Source: Gossypium raimondii
Taxonomy: Eukaryota; Streptophyta; Magnoliopsida; Malvales; Malvaceae
Length of the DNA: 64,000 nucleotides
Assembly (NCBI RefSeq): GCF_025698545.1
Contig: NC_068575.1
Coordinates: 60,645,980-60,709,979 of the forward strand
Reading direction: 5' to 3'
Within the stretch, counting starts at the first letter, position 1. Each line of letters opens with the position of its first letter. The notes beneath the pieces were generated by a model, which did not search any database, was not told the DNA's origin, and was given only the letters and a program-made list of their open reading frames with translations. Shown here piece by piece: positions 23,544 through 36,300 of this stretch. A program made the position numbers and the translations under genes.

Positions 23544-26213
23544 TGTAACACCCCTAACCAGTATCTGTCGCTGGAACAGGGTTATTGAGCATTACCAGGG
23601 TTTACGAATCAATCAGACAGAAATTTCAAACGTTTCATTACATATCAATATTCATAATAAAACCAATCAAAAATCATATATATTGTCCCTTAAACGAGTC
23701 CTCAAGACCCAAAATACATATTAGAAACAAATCAAAACTAAATCGGAAACTCAGAGAATTTTCCAGAAATATTTAAAATTTTCAACACTCCAGGGGTCAC
23801 ACGGCTGTGTGACTCACACGGTCAGGAGACACACCCGTGTCTCAGGCCGTGTGGGCATTCGAAATAGGGACACATGGCTGTGTCCAGCCCGTGTCCGTAC
23901 CCGTGTAACTCTTTGACTTGGGTCACACGGCCAAGCCATACACCCGTGTGCCAGGCTGTGTGAGCATATTGACTTGCATTCTTAAAAGATATAGGGGACA
24001 CATGGCTGTGTCACTTGGCTGTGTATCACACACGGCTGAGATACACGCCCGTGTCTCTCCCCGTGTGGACGGAAATAGGCCATTTTCTAAGCCACATTTC
24101 TCACCCAAATTGACACCAACCGAACCTCAACAAATTACAAATCAACAAGCCATAACAAGGTATTCAACATAAGCTAAAATTATGTCTTAAACATGTATCA
24201 TCACCACATACAACCAATATACCATTAAATACCTTAAATGATGACTTTTAAAAAAATGTACAAACTTATCTAATTATTTACCCAAGTTACCAAAGTTCAC
24301 TCTAATTCAATTACATACATACATATAACACTCAGACTCATATCACAATATACCTCATTCTCATACCAATATGTAAGTTGGTTATTTAAACAAAATATCT
24401 ATAATAATATTTTCACAAGCCAAGCCTTGACTAAACCGTACAAGTGTTGATTCGATCGTCCAACATTCCGAAAATCTACAAGGACCTTAAACAACGCAAA
24501 TAAGCTTAATGAAGCTTAGTAAGTTCGATGGGATAAATAAAAGTCTTACCAAACTAACTATAACAAGTCAAATAAATAATATCATTCATGTCAACTCCCT
24601 GTTATTCACAACTTCAATTGATAAATACCTTCGTATTCAAATCAATACAAAAATACATAATATGTCTTTCAAATTCATTAAATAAATCACTTTACCGAAA
24701 TTTTCTATTCGAAGAACGACTTACGGATAAGAGTACATTGTCAACAGAAGCTCATAAACCTCTCAAATACGCCAACATAAACTCGAAAGCTGAACATAAA
24801 CTTGTAAGAGCTGAACAGAAAGTAAAACACGAGAGTTCGCAACAAATGCTGAACCTCGGTTTACTTGGGAAAAATGTCGTTGTCTCCTTCCAATACCATC
24901 ATACACCAAAATACGAATGTACTCAAATTCCGCGTTCTATTCAAACCGAAATCCAATTCAATATTATAATTCCAACAATAATTCAATTCCAAAAATAGAA
25001 TAAATAAATAATGTCATTCATCAATTTATACAAAATATTACATTTTTAACCGTACGAACTTACTTGGGATGAATTGTAGCAATTGTGGAAGTTCAGGGAC
25101 TATTCTCGTATTTTTCTTCTTTCACGAGTTTCTACGGGATCTTAATTTAAAATATAAAATTACTCATTCATTAGCATACATTTCACTTCTAATTCATTTC
25201 ACAGTCAGTACCCTTTATTTTTTTGAATTTACACAATTACCCCAAACTTCTACTATTTTTGCAATTTAATCCTTTAGTTAGTTAATCTATCAAATTAACT
25301 CTTTTTCCTCAATCAATAATTTATTAAAATATTCTAAGCCATTATAAAACCCTAATAAACCAAAAATTCACTATCAAACCCTAATATTTTAACATTTTCA
25401 CAATTTAATCCTAAAATCAATATTTAACAAAATCATCATACAACACAATCAAAGCTCTAAATCCATGTTATTCACCAAAACATCTAATATTCATCAATGG
25501 TAACTTCCAAATTTTTAATAAAATAAAAAACTAAGGTAAGATTTAGTTGGACCTAATTGTAACAATCTTAAAAACATAAAAATACAAGAAACAGGTAAGA
25601 ATTGAACTCACATGAAGCAAAAATATAAAAAATCAGCTTAAGCTCTTCTCCTATGTCGATTTTTGGGAGAATATTGTAGAAGATATACATTGAAAGCTAT
25701 TCAATTTCAATTTGTTTTATTTAGTTTATAAAATTACAATTTTGTCATTAAAGGCTTTATTTTATTATTTTTTCTCTTATGCGGCCTCATCTTTTTAATT
25801 TAGGTTTAATTGCTTCTTAAATCCTCCCTCATTTATTTATCAAGCCATTTAATCACTTAAATATTATTGTTAGCAAGTTTTGCACCTTTTTCAATTTAGT
25901 CCTTTTTAATTAATTAACTATCAAAACGTTAAAGTTTTTCAACGAAACTTTAATACTACCTTAATGACTCCGTAAATATTTATAAAAATATTTACGGCTT
26001 AGTTTATAGAAACGAGGTCCCGATACCTCACTTTCTAAAACCACTTGACCTAATAAATCATTATAAAACACAAATTACTAATTCAAATTTTTTTTAAAAA
26101 AAAACTATATTTGACTTGTACATATTAAGTAATAATGTTTACGAGCTTACTCATTGAATTTGGTGGCCTCGAAACCGTTGTTTTCGACACAACTGAAAAA
26201 TTAGGCTGTTACA
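23544..26213 (+). mobile_element. Probable solo LTR of a Ty3/gypsy retrotransposon (fossil)
   Basis: About 2.67 kb beginning TGTAACACCCCTAACC and ending GGCTGTTACA, so the ends form the TG...CA pair with short inverted TGTAACA/TGTTACA. I recognise this as a long LTR common in cotton and other eudicots, probably of the Del/Tekay chromovirus group. It includes a run of 'cacacggc..gtgtg' motifs (23800-24070). No internal retroelement genes adjoin it, so it looks like a solo LTR left by recombination. The 5 bases on each side (GGTTG, AATTG) match only in part, which suggests an old insertion. Confidence 0.7.
23800..24070. repeat. 'cacacggc / ccgtgtg' motif cluster
   Basis: Many near-palindromic copies of 'cacacggctgtgt', 'cacccgtgt' and 'ggccgtgtggg' are packed in about 270 bp inside the solo LTR. 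It is far more GC-rich than its surroundings, and the short open frames in both directions come from this periodicity, not from a gene. Confidence 0.75.
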
Positions 26214-27579
26214 AATTGTTATTTGATTTATTTGTTTATTATTTTATGGTATATTAACCGTGATTTATTTATTATTAATTTTACCTATATATGTAATCTC
26301 ATTAAAAATTAGGAGTTTTTTTTAAATGAATTTGAGTTGATTATATCAGTAATTTTGAAACTTGTGGTCAGTGTTAACTTTTTTAATAGGCTTATAGAAT
26401 GTGGAAGATTAGTCATTAGATTCGGTCCAGTAGAGACGTTGAAAAACCAAAAGAAAAAAATCATAAACTTAATCAAAATTATTTATTTTAATATGTATTC
26501 ATTCTTTTTTCTTGAAAGGTAAGTTAAGAATTTATTTTTACTTTTTTCTAAATATATATATTTATTATTATCATTTAGAATTGTTTTATTAGTTAAATGA
26601 GTGGTAAAGGCATCAAAGAAGCCTTTGCATCAAATTTAGATTATATTTTGTCCCTTTAACTCAAAAAATGAATAAATTAATCTCTGTAAGTTAGATCAAA
26701 CAACAAATTGATATTTCTATTAAAAAATTATCTATTTCTATCATTAAAAGCTAGTCTTTATATGTTAACATAATATATACATGGCACACTATGTGTATCT
26801 TTCTAGTTATTTCATCAATCACTTCAGTTTTTAATAAAAAAATAGATAATAATTATAACTAAAAAAATAAAATACAATCTTACTCATAATACAAATTCCT
26901 CCATAACACTTTTACTTTAAATTAGCTTAATTGTGCGACCTCATATAGTTCAACTATCATCTCAAACTGTGAATTGAGTTTGAGCCTTTCATTCAAATCG
27001 ATCTCAAACTTAAATCCTTTACAATTTCAACGACTCATCTCATCTCGTCTCGATTTGATTTTTATTTTAAAAATTTTTAAAATATAATTAACTCTTAAAA
27101 TTAATTCTACTAAAAAAATGAAGATCGGTAGTATTAAATATAGCACGTGAAGGCAATCAATTTTCATAAAATTCTTAATATAAACTGTTAGCTTAATTAA
27201 TCCTGAGAATGCCACTACTTACGCTTCGATTTATTAATTACTCATTTAACTCCTCCTACCTATACACCTTTGCCTACCTATTTTCATTCATTAGCCCCTT
27301 TTAGTTTCCTAAATTACAAATTTTTAAAAATAAGTTGTTTTGTGGTTAGAAAAAAATGGAATTTTTAAAAATCACACTTCCTTATATCTATATATATATG
27401 TTTTAGTTTATAATTTCACTTGTTAAGTTGGTGTTACTCGATATGTGATATACGGGTAAAACTAAATTTCTTTTTACAGGTTACATTTGAATTATAAATT
27501 TTGAGTTAGTTAAAATGTAATTTTGCTTTTGTGTTTACGTAAAATTATAAAATTTTTGGAATGATTAAATCATGTACTT

Positions 27580-27715
27580 TATATTTTTGGAGGGATCGAA
27601 ATAGAATTTTATATTTTAAAGAGGTTAAAATATAATTTCCTAATGAAGTAACCTAAAAATCTTGTAACTTTTAAAACAACTAAAACAATTTAAGGGGTCA
27701 TTCAAAGCCCCTGCT
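27580..27715 (+). repeat. Dispersed 'aggaggg...gcccc' repeat copy
   Basis: Contains 'ttggagggatcgaaatag', 'aaagaggttaaaatataatt' and 'ggggtcattcaaagcccctg', matching the element at 22470-22655. Confidence 0.45.
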
Positions 27716-28390
27716 TACTAAATTAGGCTTAACCAGACTTTTATATGGGTAAAGAGGAATTAAGCATATTTAGGTGGGGGCATTTAAAAGAAATTATCTA
27801 ATCCATCCTAAAATTTCATAAATTAATGTAAATAATAAAATGGCATATATCTTAAACTAGAAACTCCATTACATGCGTATGCGTGTGGAAATTACGTATT
27901 TAAAATACATATTTGTGTTTAAAAATAATATATAATAAATAATTAAACGCATGATTTGAAATTAATTACCAATAAAAATATAAAAATAAAGCTTTAATTG
28001 AGCAGCAAATTAAAAGTTTTACTCACAGTAATCGGTTCGTGTCTAAATTCCACCATATGCATATTTTTATTGACTTTTATTAAAATAAAAATAAAAATAT
28101 TCTCGAATAATATAATTTTTCATACAATATAATAACCCCTATCATTTTTATTATAGTGATGACAATAAATAATATTCATATATTTTTAATAAAAAGTTTT
28201 GAATGAAAAAGTGTACAAATTTCAGGTAATCAAACACTAACTCAAATAATAAAATTAATTCAAAATCTATATTATATATCCATGACCTTTGTCACTTTAT
28301 ATATTATATTTTATTCAACACCCACATGCACTGCAACTTCAATTCCTACTCAATAAGCTATCAATCTTTAACTAGCACTCAAATAAGTAG

Positions 28391-28392
<2 letters not shown>

Positions 28393-28441
<49 letters not shown>
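28393..28441. repeat. (TA)n microsatellite
   Basis: About 49 bp of uninterrupted AT dinucleotides. A similar run lies at 42778-42811. Confidence 0.95.
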
Positions 28442-28445
<4 letters not shown>

Positions 28446-29035
28446 CAATTATTGGTAATCTAGATTAATTTGCATTCAATCCAAATTCATTATGTCCTCT
28501 TCTTAAATAAAATTAATTTGGATTTCTATAGTTTTTAAAATACAATATTCCAAATTTTGAAGCTCATTTTATATAATGAAAAATAACATAAATGTGTTAA
28601 AATTCATATAAATAATCATTTAGATATAATTGATTTTAACATAAAAATAATATAAAATGGATTTAAATTCACATATTAAAAACTTATTTAAGTGTCCATT
28701 AAAGTTTTACGACTTATTTAAATAATTTAAAAATATTAAAATTTAAATATAATCAAATATAAAAACTTATCTAAATAAAATAATACATTTTATATTCTTC
28801 ATGTGCATTCCTGATTGACCCTCACAATAATAAAATATTTGTCAAAATTAATAACTCTTCTTTTTTTTACCATAAAATCTCTCCCTTTCCACTAAACTTA
28901 TCTAAAAATACCCTATTTGACATGAAATATTTTTATTTTATATAATCAATTTATGAGAATTTGCATAAGCATCCAACCAACAATAATAAAAAAACAAGAC
29001 AAAAGTTAGAAGACAATCTAATCATATCTAATCTT

Positions 29036-29165
29036 TTTTCTATAATGTTTAAAATTACTCATAGTCCCTCTTCAATCCATAAATAGTCAGTGCACTCAAA
29101 TCCACGCCCTCTTACATTAAAAATAATGTCTATACTAGTCGAATTAAGACTCAAACCACAAAGTC
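29036..29165 (-). mobile_element. tRNA-derived SINE-like copy
   Basis: A minus-strand relative of 4251-4393. It shares 'ccctcttcaatccataaata', 'gcactcaaatccacgccctc' and 'cgaattaagactcaaac' in order. More diverged than the other copies. Confidence 0.5.
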
Positions 29166-32121
29166 TAAATTTTATTAGAAGTAGGTATCTGTGTTGAGAT
29201 GTATTATGGTAATGAAAGCAATGTATTAATTATTTCAATTTCGTTGTTGAAAAATGAAAAAGTAAAGTGAAGCACAACGGCTTTGCCACAGTTTTTATGT
29301 TGTAATAATATAAAAACAGGAAGTAAGGAAAATTAAAGCAATCGATCCATTCAGCTTTTTATATGCGACTTTTATTTAGATTTAAAATCTGAAATATAAT
29401 TTTAAGTAGTTGGATTTTATAATCATCCATTTTAATTATAAAAATATTAAAAGAAGAAAAAAAACTTAATTCCTTGTTGATCCAATAACTTTGCTGCTTT
29501 ATCTAAAATAAAGCTGCAATCCCAAGTTCCTTGGAAGTTGAATTAAGAAAACATATATACCCACTTTTTCCACTCAAAAGCATAATCTCAACTGTACTAT
29601 AATGCGTCATCTATCCTACAAATTAAAAATAATTTTAAGATTTATAATTTATTTTTCTCACTATTTTTATACGAAATATTTGAATAAATAACTAAAAATT
29701 AAGATTTAAAAGAAAAAAAAACAAATGTCTAAACAATATTAATATGAAAATATGAGAATTTCTAAAAAAATAAGTACATATATCTAAGTTTTTACTATTT
29801 ATTGTATGAAATTTGATTGGGACATAGTTGGCATATGCAGATGGGGAAAATTAAAGAACTTGACCTTGGGTTATTTCTACCAGCAGCAATAATGATCATT
29901 TAAAAGCCAAGTTCTAAGCTGCCAACAAAGTAGACAGAAAAGGGGGAAAAAAACCCCAAAGCCATAGTTCAAGTGAATGGAAGTCAGGAATTCCAACTAA
30001 AATAAAATGATTTTGGCTAGATTTGTAGTAGGATCCTAGGGTTCCTCATTGCCTATTTATATCATCAGTTACAAATAAAAAATAATCAAGGAAGGAGTTC
30101 AAGTAGTTTACGAGGAGTGCCAAAAACAATGCTATTGATATCTACACTGCTCATCAACCTCATAACTTAACAAAAATTCCTGAGTTATAATATGATATCT
30201 AAACCCGAATAGGAATATTTATAAATCAAATAAATTGACTTAAAGATTGAATTGGACCGGATAATTTGATAGCATATTATAAGAATTAGAAGATTTATCA
30301 TGCATGGATTTATTAGAGATTCTCTACTGATTATTATTCTTCTTTATCGGTGAGAAGATAGTTGAAGTACTTGAGATTTGTGTAGATTTTATACCGAGAG
30401 TTTTATCACTTATTTGTTTAGCGAGGAACTTGTTATTGTAATATAAAAACGAACAAATCACTTAATTTTCAGTCAAGATCATAACTACCTAAAATAGTAC
30501 TGCTCAATTTTGTTACCATTATCGTTGCAAGTTATTTCAAAGCCCTTTGCAATGCGTTTATGAGAGATCAGTTGTGTGCACGAGTTGCTTGAGCAAGTTC
30601 TAATTTGGTCCTTGTCTTTAGAGTTGTTCTACTTGATCCAAATCATCAATAACTGAAATTTCAATTGCTGGATTTAGACACAACAGGATATAAATATATA
30701 TCAATTTGTATATCACGGTTTTAGATGTATGCAGGTCAGATCAGAACTCAAAGAGGACAATGGAGGAAATATTTTTCACTGCTATAATTAACTGGTAAAT
30801 ATAATCTAACAGTGACACCACTATTGAAGTCAAAAGCAGTAGGGTTTGGAGTTTTTGTTTTTAAAAGGAAAGTTAAACTCGAAATTCAAATTTTGAGATA
30901 TTAATAAAACTTTACTAACTCCAATATTTTATCATTACACTAGTAATTAATTAATTATTAATTTGTCCTGGAAAATTTTAAATTAATAATGGTAAAATTA
31001 CATTTTCATTTCTAAAAGAAGGTAAAATTTTTAATTTTGACTCGAGTTGAAAGGAAATTTGATTATAACATTCACTCCATCAAAGTTGAAATTAATGTGT
31101 TAATTGAAATCCTTAGCTATCCCAAAAAAAAGAAAAGAAAAGTTTTAACGGTTTACAGCATGTAAAAGGGAACTAAAATTAATCAAAGAAATGAAGATTT
31201 AAATATGAATTAAATGATAAAATTAAAGATTATTTCAAATTGGATTGATTTGTAAAATAAAAAAAATTAATGATTCGACTCTAAAAATATTGATAAAATT
31301 GGGAAGGGGGGAAAGCAAATTTGAGGAATCCCAAAGGCTCACACACAAACACACCCACTCTTCCCAGCAAAGGTGCAGAGGAAAGGCAAAAATGAAATGA
31401 TTACATGAATGAGATGGGTCCCCATCTCATAATCTTCCTTCCTTCTCTCAATATATATATATATATATAAATTTGACTTGAAAAAACTGGGGCCCACCCA
31501 TGGCCACCATTGTCTTTATGGATTCAATGATAAAAACAGCACCTCATGTGGAGTCTGAACCAAAGGCTCTGTCCTTCCATAATAAAAAAGCCTTCTCCTA
31601 TTCATAACATCATACAATCAATTTAATTTTTATTTATTCAAGTTATCTGCCACTTCCAATTTCATATCAAAATAATAAAGAATATAGTAAACGGCCTTTA
31701 CCATCCCTCCTAAGACATCAACAAAAGCCAATTCTTTTCTCTCTCTCTCTCTCTCTAAATTTAAAAAATGGAAAATAAAAAAAAAAAGAATTCTTTTTAA
31801 AGCTAACCCATATAATTCCTACTCATGATCTTTGTTCCTTAAAGCTTGCCCTCTTCCCTTATCATCACTTTCTTTTATTTATTTATCTATGAATCAAATA
31901 TTCAAGAATTTCCAAAGAGAAAAAACCTAAATACCCCAAAAAAGTGATTCCAAAAGACTCTTCTAAACATTTAGTATGTAAAAACATTGATCCAAAAGAC
32001 CCACCAAAAGATTAAAATTAAACACTATACACACTCATCCTCCCCATCACTCATCAAAAGATAAAGCAAAACCAAACAAAATAAAACCATTAGAGAAACA
32101 ACTTACTACTTTGATGCTATC

Positions 32122-33309
32122 ATGGAAGGAGGAGGCAGTGATGATCATCACCACCACCACCACAGCCACCACCATCACCACCAACAACCACTCCATCATC
32201 ATCATCATCACCACCACCGCCCTACTTTCCCATTCCAATTACTAGAGAAGAAAGAAGAAGATAACCAACCTTGTTCCTCCTCTTCTTCCCTTCCTTTCCC
32301 TTCCCTACCGGTTTCATCTTCCTCGGCCGATCAACACACCTCGACTCGTTCCATTTCAACCCACCAGATCTCGCCGGAAACTTCCAAGACTGCACCGCCT
32401 AAACGTACTTCCACTAAAGACCGACACACCAAGGTAGATGGGCGTGGTCGTAGGATCCGCATGCCGGCTCTTTGTGCAGCTAGGGTTTTTCAGCTTACTC
32501 GCGAGTTGGGTCATAAATACGATGGTGAAACGATCGAGTGGTTGCTACAACAAGCTGAGCCGGCGGTGATCGCCGCTACGGGGACTGGTACCATCCCTGC
32601 AAACTTCACTTCCCTCAATATCTCACTCCGTAGCTCCGGTTCAAGCATGTCGGTTCCTTCTCAGCTTCGTTCCTCGGGTTTTAGCTCCAACTTTTCTATG
32701 CAACAACGTAGAAGCTTGTTCCCCGGAATCGGACTCGAAACGACGCCGACGCCGACGACGTTCCTTAACTTCCAATCTAGTAGTACTTCGTTGGGAATAT
32801 CGGAAGAAGCCGAAGAAAGTAGTTTAGGAAGGAAACGAAGACCCGAACAAGATTTATCTTCACAACATCATCAAATGGGGAGTTACTTGTTGCAATCAAG
32901 CACCGGTACAATTCCGGCGAGTCACCACGGTCAAGTTCCGGCTAACTTTTGGATGGTAACTAATTCTAATAATCAAGTTATGAGTGGTGGTGACCCTATA
33001 TGGACATTTCCTTCAGTTAATAACAGTGGTTTGTATAGGGGAACTATGTCTAGTGGGTTGCATTTCATGAACTTTCCAACACCAATGGCCTTGTTACCAG
33101 GCCAACAATTGGGTTCAAGCAGTAGCGGTGCCGATGGAGGCGGCGGCGGAGGTGGCAGTGGTGGAAGTAGTGGCATAAGTGAAGGACATTTAAATATGTT
33201 AGCTGGATTGAATCCTTATAGACAAGACTCCGGTGGCACCGGCGTTTCGGAATCTCAAGTGAGTGGCTCACATTCACACCACGGTGGTGGAGGTGGCAGC
33301 GATGAATGA
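32122..33309 (+). CDS. TCP14: Class I TCP transcription factor (TCP14/TCP15-like)
   Basis: Single-exon gene of 395 residues. The N-terminus is very rich in histidine (residues 9-32, from CAC/CAT repeats), then serine-rich. The TCP domain (about 99-157) has the basic region [17 protein letters not shown] followed by [16 protein letters not shown] and the second helix [19 protein letters not shown]. The class I extension [20 protein letters not shown] points to the TCP14/15 branch. The tail has a glycine run (about 334-345) and ends GGGGGSDE. Class I TCPs bind GTGGGNCC-type sites and promote cell proliferation, internode growth, germination and immune signalling. The residue after LGHK is tyrosine (133) where I expect serine. 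The ATG at 32122 follows an AT-rich leader with no nearer in-frame start. Confidence 0.95.
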   Translation: MEGGGSDDHHHHHHSHHHHHQQPLHHHHHHHHRPTFPFQLLEKKEEDNQPCSSSSSLPFPSLPVSSSSADQHTSTRSISTHQISPETSKTAPPKRTSTKDRHTKVDGRGRRIRMPALCAARVFQLTRELGHKYDGETIEWLLQQAEPAVIAATGTGTIPANFTSLNISLRSSGSSMSVPSQLRSSGFSSNFSMQQRRSLFPGIGLETTPTPTTFLNFQSSSTSLGISEEAEESSLGRKRRPEQDLSSQHHQMGSYLLQSSTGTIPASHHGQVPANFWMVTNSNNQVMSGGDPIWTFPSVNNSGLYRGTMSSGLHFMNFPTPMALLPGQQLGSSSSGADGGGGGGGSGGSSGISEGHLNMLAGLNPYRQDSGGTGVSESQVSGSHSHHGGGGGSDE

Positions 33310-36300
33310 CGTGATTTACAAACCAATAGTGTCATTCTATCGTAGAGATGATGATGATGATCATCGAACAAAGCATCATCTTTGCTTTCTTTTGATCAAG
33401 TTGTGTAGTTTGATGTGTAACACACGTGAGGTTTGATTGCTCCTTTTAATTTTTTTTTCCCAAAAAAACATGAATTGAGTTTTTATTATACTAAAAAAAA
33501 AGAAATTAATTTTTTTTTGGTGTGATTAATATGAGTTCTTTTAGGGTTTGAGAAAAAAAAGGTAAGAGATAGACACTATTAACATTGCTATTGTGCCTGG
33601 TTTGGCTAAGAAAAAAAAACTCAGTTTTTGGGGTTTCTTATATTTTTATTTTGTTTACACAATATATTAATTTCATTTCATCATTTTGTTGGTGCATTTT
33701 CAATTTTTCTTTCTTTTTAGCAGAGGATTCATTGCATGAGATATGGATACATGAATTTAGGTTAAAATATTTGAGAAATCGTTTTAGTATCTTTTACATT
33801 GGGATTAATTGTTATTTTAGCATCTTCTAAACGTAAATAGTTTAATTTAGTCCTTTTATCTTATTTTAAATTAAAAAAAATTATATTTTCGATATAATAT
33901 TTAAGTAGTTTTAAGACAAAATTTTTAGTTTTGACTCAGCGCTTTAATCACATAATTTTTAGCTTCGTCCGTGCTTCTTCCCACAACCCAACCCATCCTT
34001 AGCTTAGAACAAAGCACAAGCTTTAAGTGCACTTGAACTTAATGATGGATGGGGAACTCCCTAAATGAATCATAATAGAAGTAAATTGATGATTTTTTTT
34101 CTCCCTATTTGGGGGGTGAAGAAAAAAGGGACATAAAGTTTTATGTAGTGTAGTTGTGAGAAAGAACACAGTGAAAGAGATGAAACAGTGTTTTAGTACA
34201 TGTCTCACTGGGTCAACAACCTTTATTTTTTTATTTGTGGTTTTGCCATGGCATTGCTTTCATTTTCAGTGTAATCTGTGCCATGAATCTCAAGGTTTTT
34301 ACTGCATCAATGATTAAGATGGTTAAGAGAGAGAGAGGGAGGGAGGGAGGGAAGGGGCTATGTTATCAATTCCAGGTGTTGGGGTCAGCAAAGTGGAACC
34401 CCCAGTTTGCTGTTCATTGCTCCAAAACCAAAACCCAATGTACACTCACTGACACCACAGGTGGATCATTCCTCTCTTTTTTAAGAAAAAAGAAAAGGAA
34501 AAGGAAAAGAGAGTTTTTTATTTTATTTTATTTTTTTGTTGGCACCGTAGAGATCGGTGGTGTGTGTTTCTTGAGTGACCCTACTTTGTAAACAAAGTAA
34601 CCCTTCATTTTATTTTTTCCAGGCTATTCACCTTTGAATGATTGGATTTCATCAACAGTAACTGTTTTCCTTTTTTCCTTTTAACATAAAAAAATGTGGA
34701 ATATAGTAACTTTTATTTTTTCTTCTTCTATTTTTTGTGAGTTAGCGTTATAAGTTGACACTATACAGGATAATCTTTTTTCGATAATTAATTTTTATAT
34801 TTTGAAATTAAAAAAAAGTAAAAAATATGATTTGATAATTTCTTTTAATGCGTTATGTTAGACCCTATCGCTTTTTTCACTTTAATTCTTAATTTTTTTA
34901 CCCCTACTAATACTTAAATCTCGATTTTTTTAGGTGACCAAAATGAAAGTGTAAACACGTACGATATGGCATGTACAGTCAACCTCCGTTAAAAAATTAA
35001 CACTTGAATAACTAAAATAAAATTTCTTTGTAGCATCCCATTATCCTCCATCTTCATTATTATTTAAAAAGAAAACAAATTATGTGTTTAATTTTTTTAT
35101 CATTTAGCTAAATTTTGTTTAAAAACACTGTTTTTTTATCAATTAAGCTAACATTTACACCAAAAAAAAACAATCATACTTAATATAGTAAATGGATTTC
35201 CAAACCTCATAAATCCTTCCATGTATTTTCACAAAATCCTCTGTAAGTAACAAAAATATGTTGGAATGACTGACACTATTATCCTACAAAATATCCCATT
35301 TTTGTTTAAATAAATAAACCAAAAAGCCATATAAATGTAAGTATTCTTTTTTAATTTATAAAACATTTATTAAAAATAAATACAATTAAATTCGTTTTAT
35401 TGAAATGATCGACAACAAATAGAGTTATGAACAGTAAATGCGTAAACATAAATCCAATAATTTTAATGTCTGATTAAAGACAATCAAATTGTGCAAGTAG
35501 TTTTTGTTTTTATTGGTTTTGTCGTGATGTGTTAATGCAAAAGCTCAACAGACTTAAATCCAAAATTAATGAAAGCTACTGCTATTATTAGCCCACTACT
35601 TTGATGAGGAGATTAATTAAATCATTACACCATATAGGTTATTATTAGGAAGATAAAGTAAAAAAGATGATGATTTCTTTAATATAATATACCATATATG
35701 TAGTGACACGTTAGCATTTATTTGAAAATATTTTTAAAATATGAAATTTATATTAATCTCTATCTTCACCTGCAAAATTCAACTTTGTATTATCATTTTT
35801 AGTACAATTATGGGAAAAACAGTTCCGAAATTCATTCTTTTTAATTAAAATAATAATTATTTTAATACACATGGATTAATTTATTTATTTTCTGAATAGA
35901 GAAATAGAATGCAATCTAATTTTCAGTACAAAAACCTTCATGGTACTTTTTTACAATTAGGAATAACCTTTTAACAAATTTTATATTTCTATCATCTTAT
36001 ATGCAGGAGTTTAGTCATTTTATTTTACAAATTTTAAAATTTAGGTCTAATTATTATTACTATTATTAATTTTTAATTATATACCTAATAAGTAAGTATT
36101 TTTTATTCTTAAAAATATAAAAAATGTATAACATATTTTAAAAATTAACTTTTATATTTTATTTATGTTATTTTTTATATCGTACCGTACCTTAAAATTT
36201 AAAAAATAATACATGGGAGCTTGTCAAAAATCCAAGCGGCATGATTAGACCGCCTCTTACTCTACCAATGTTTCCCAACAGCTACCCATTCCCCTTTTGG

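Larger units (their letters stand above)
26214..32121. other. Long gene-poor region upstream of TCP14
   Basis: I see no gene in about 5.9 kb. It holds a dispersed repeat near 27580-27715, a (TA)n microsatellite at 28393-28441, a SINE-like copy at 29036-29165 and (AT)n at 31449-31468. 30240-30680 reads like repeat-derived sequence that I cannot assign. 31320-32121 is the probable TCP14 promoter and leader, with a CT-repeat at 31739-31757. Confidence 0.5.

Noticed and set aside
24588-24998. 136-codon open frame in the LTR region
   Set aside because: It lies within a long LTR, shows no domain and is best explained as non-coding LTR sequence.
34235-34591. 118-codon open frame downstream of TCP14
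   Set aside because: Low-complexity Lys/Arg and Phe runs from purine tracts, with no domain and no splice context.
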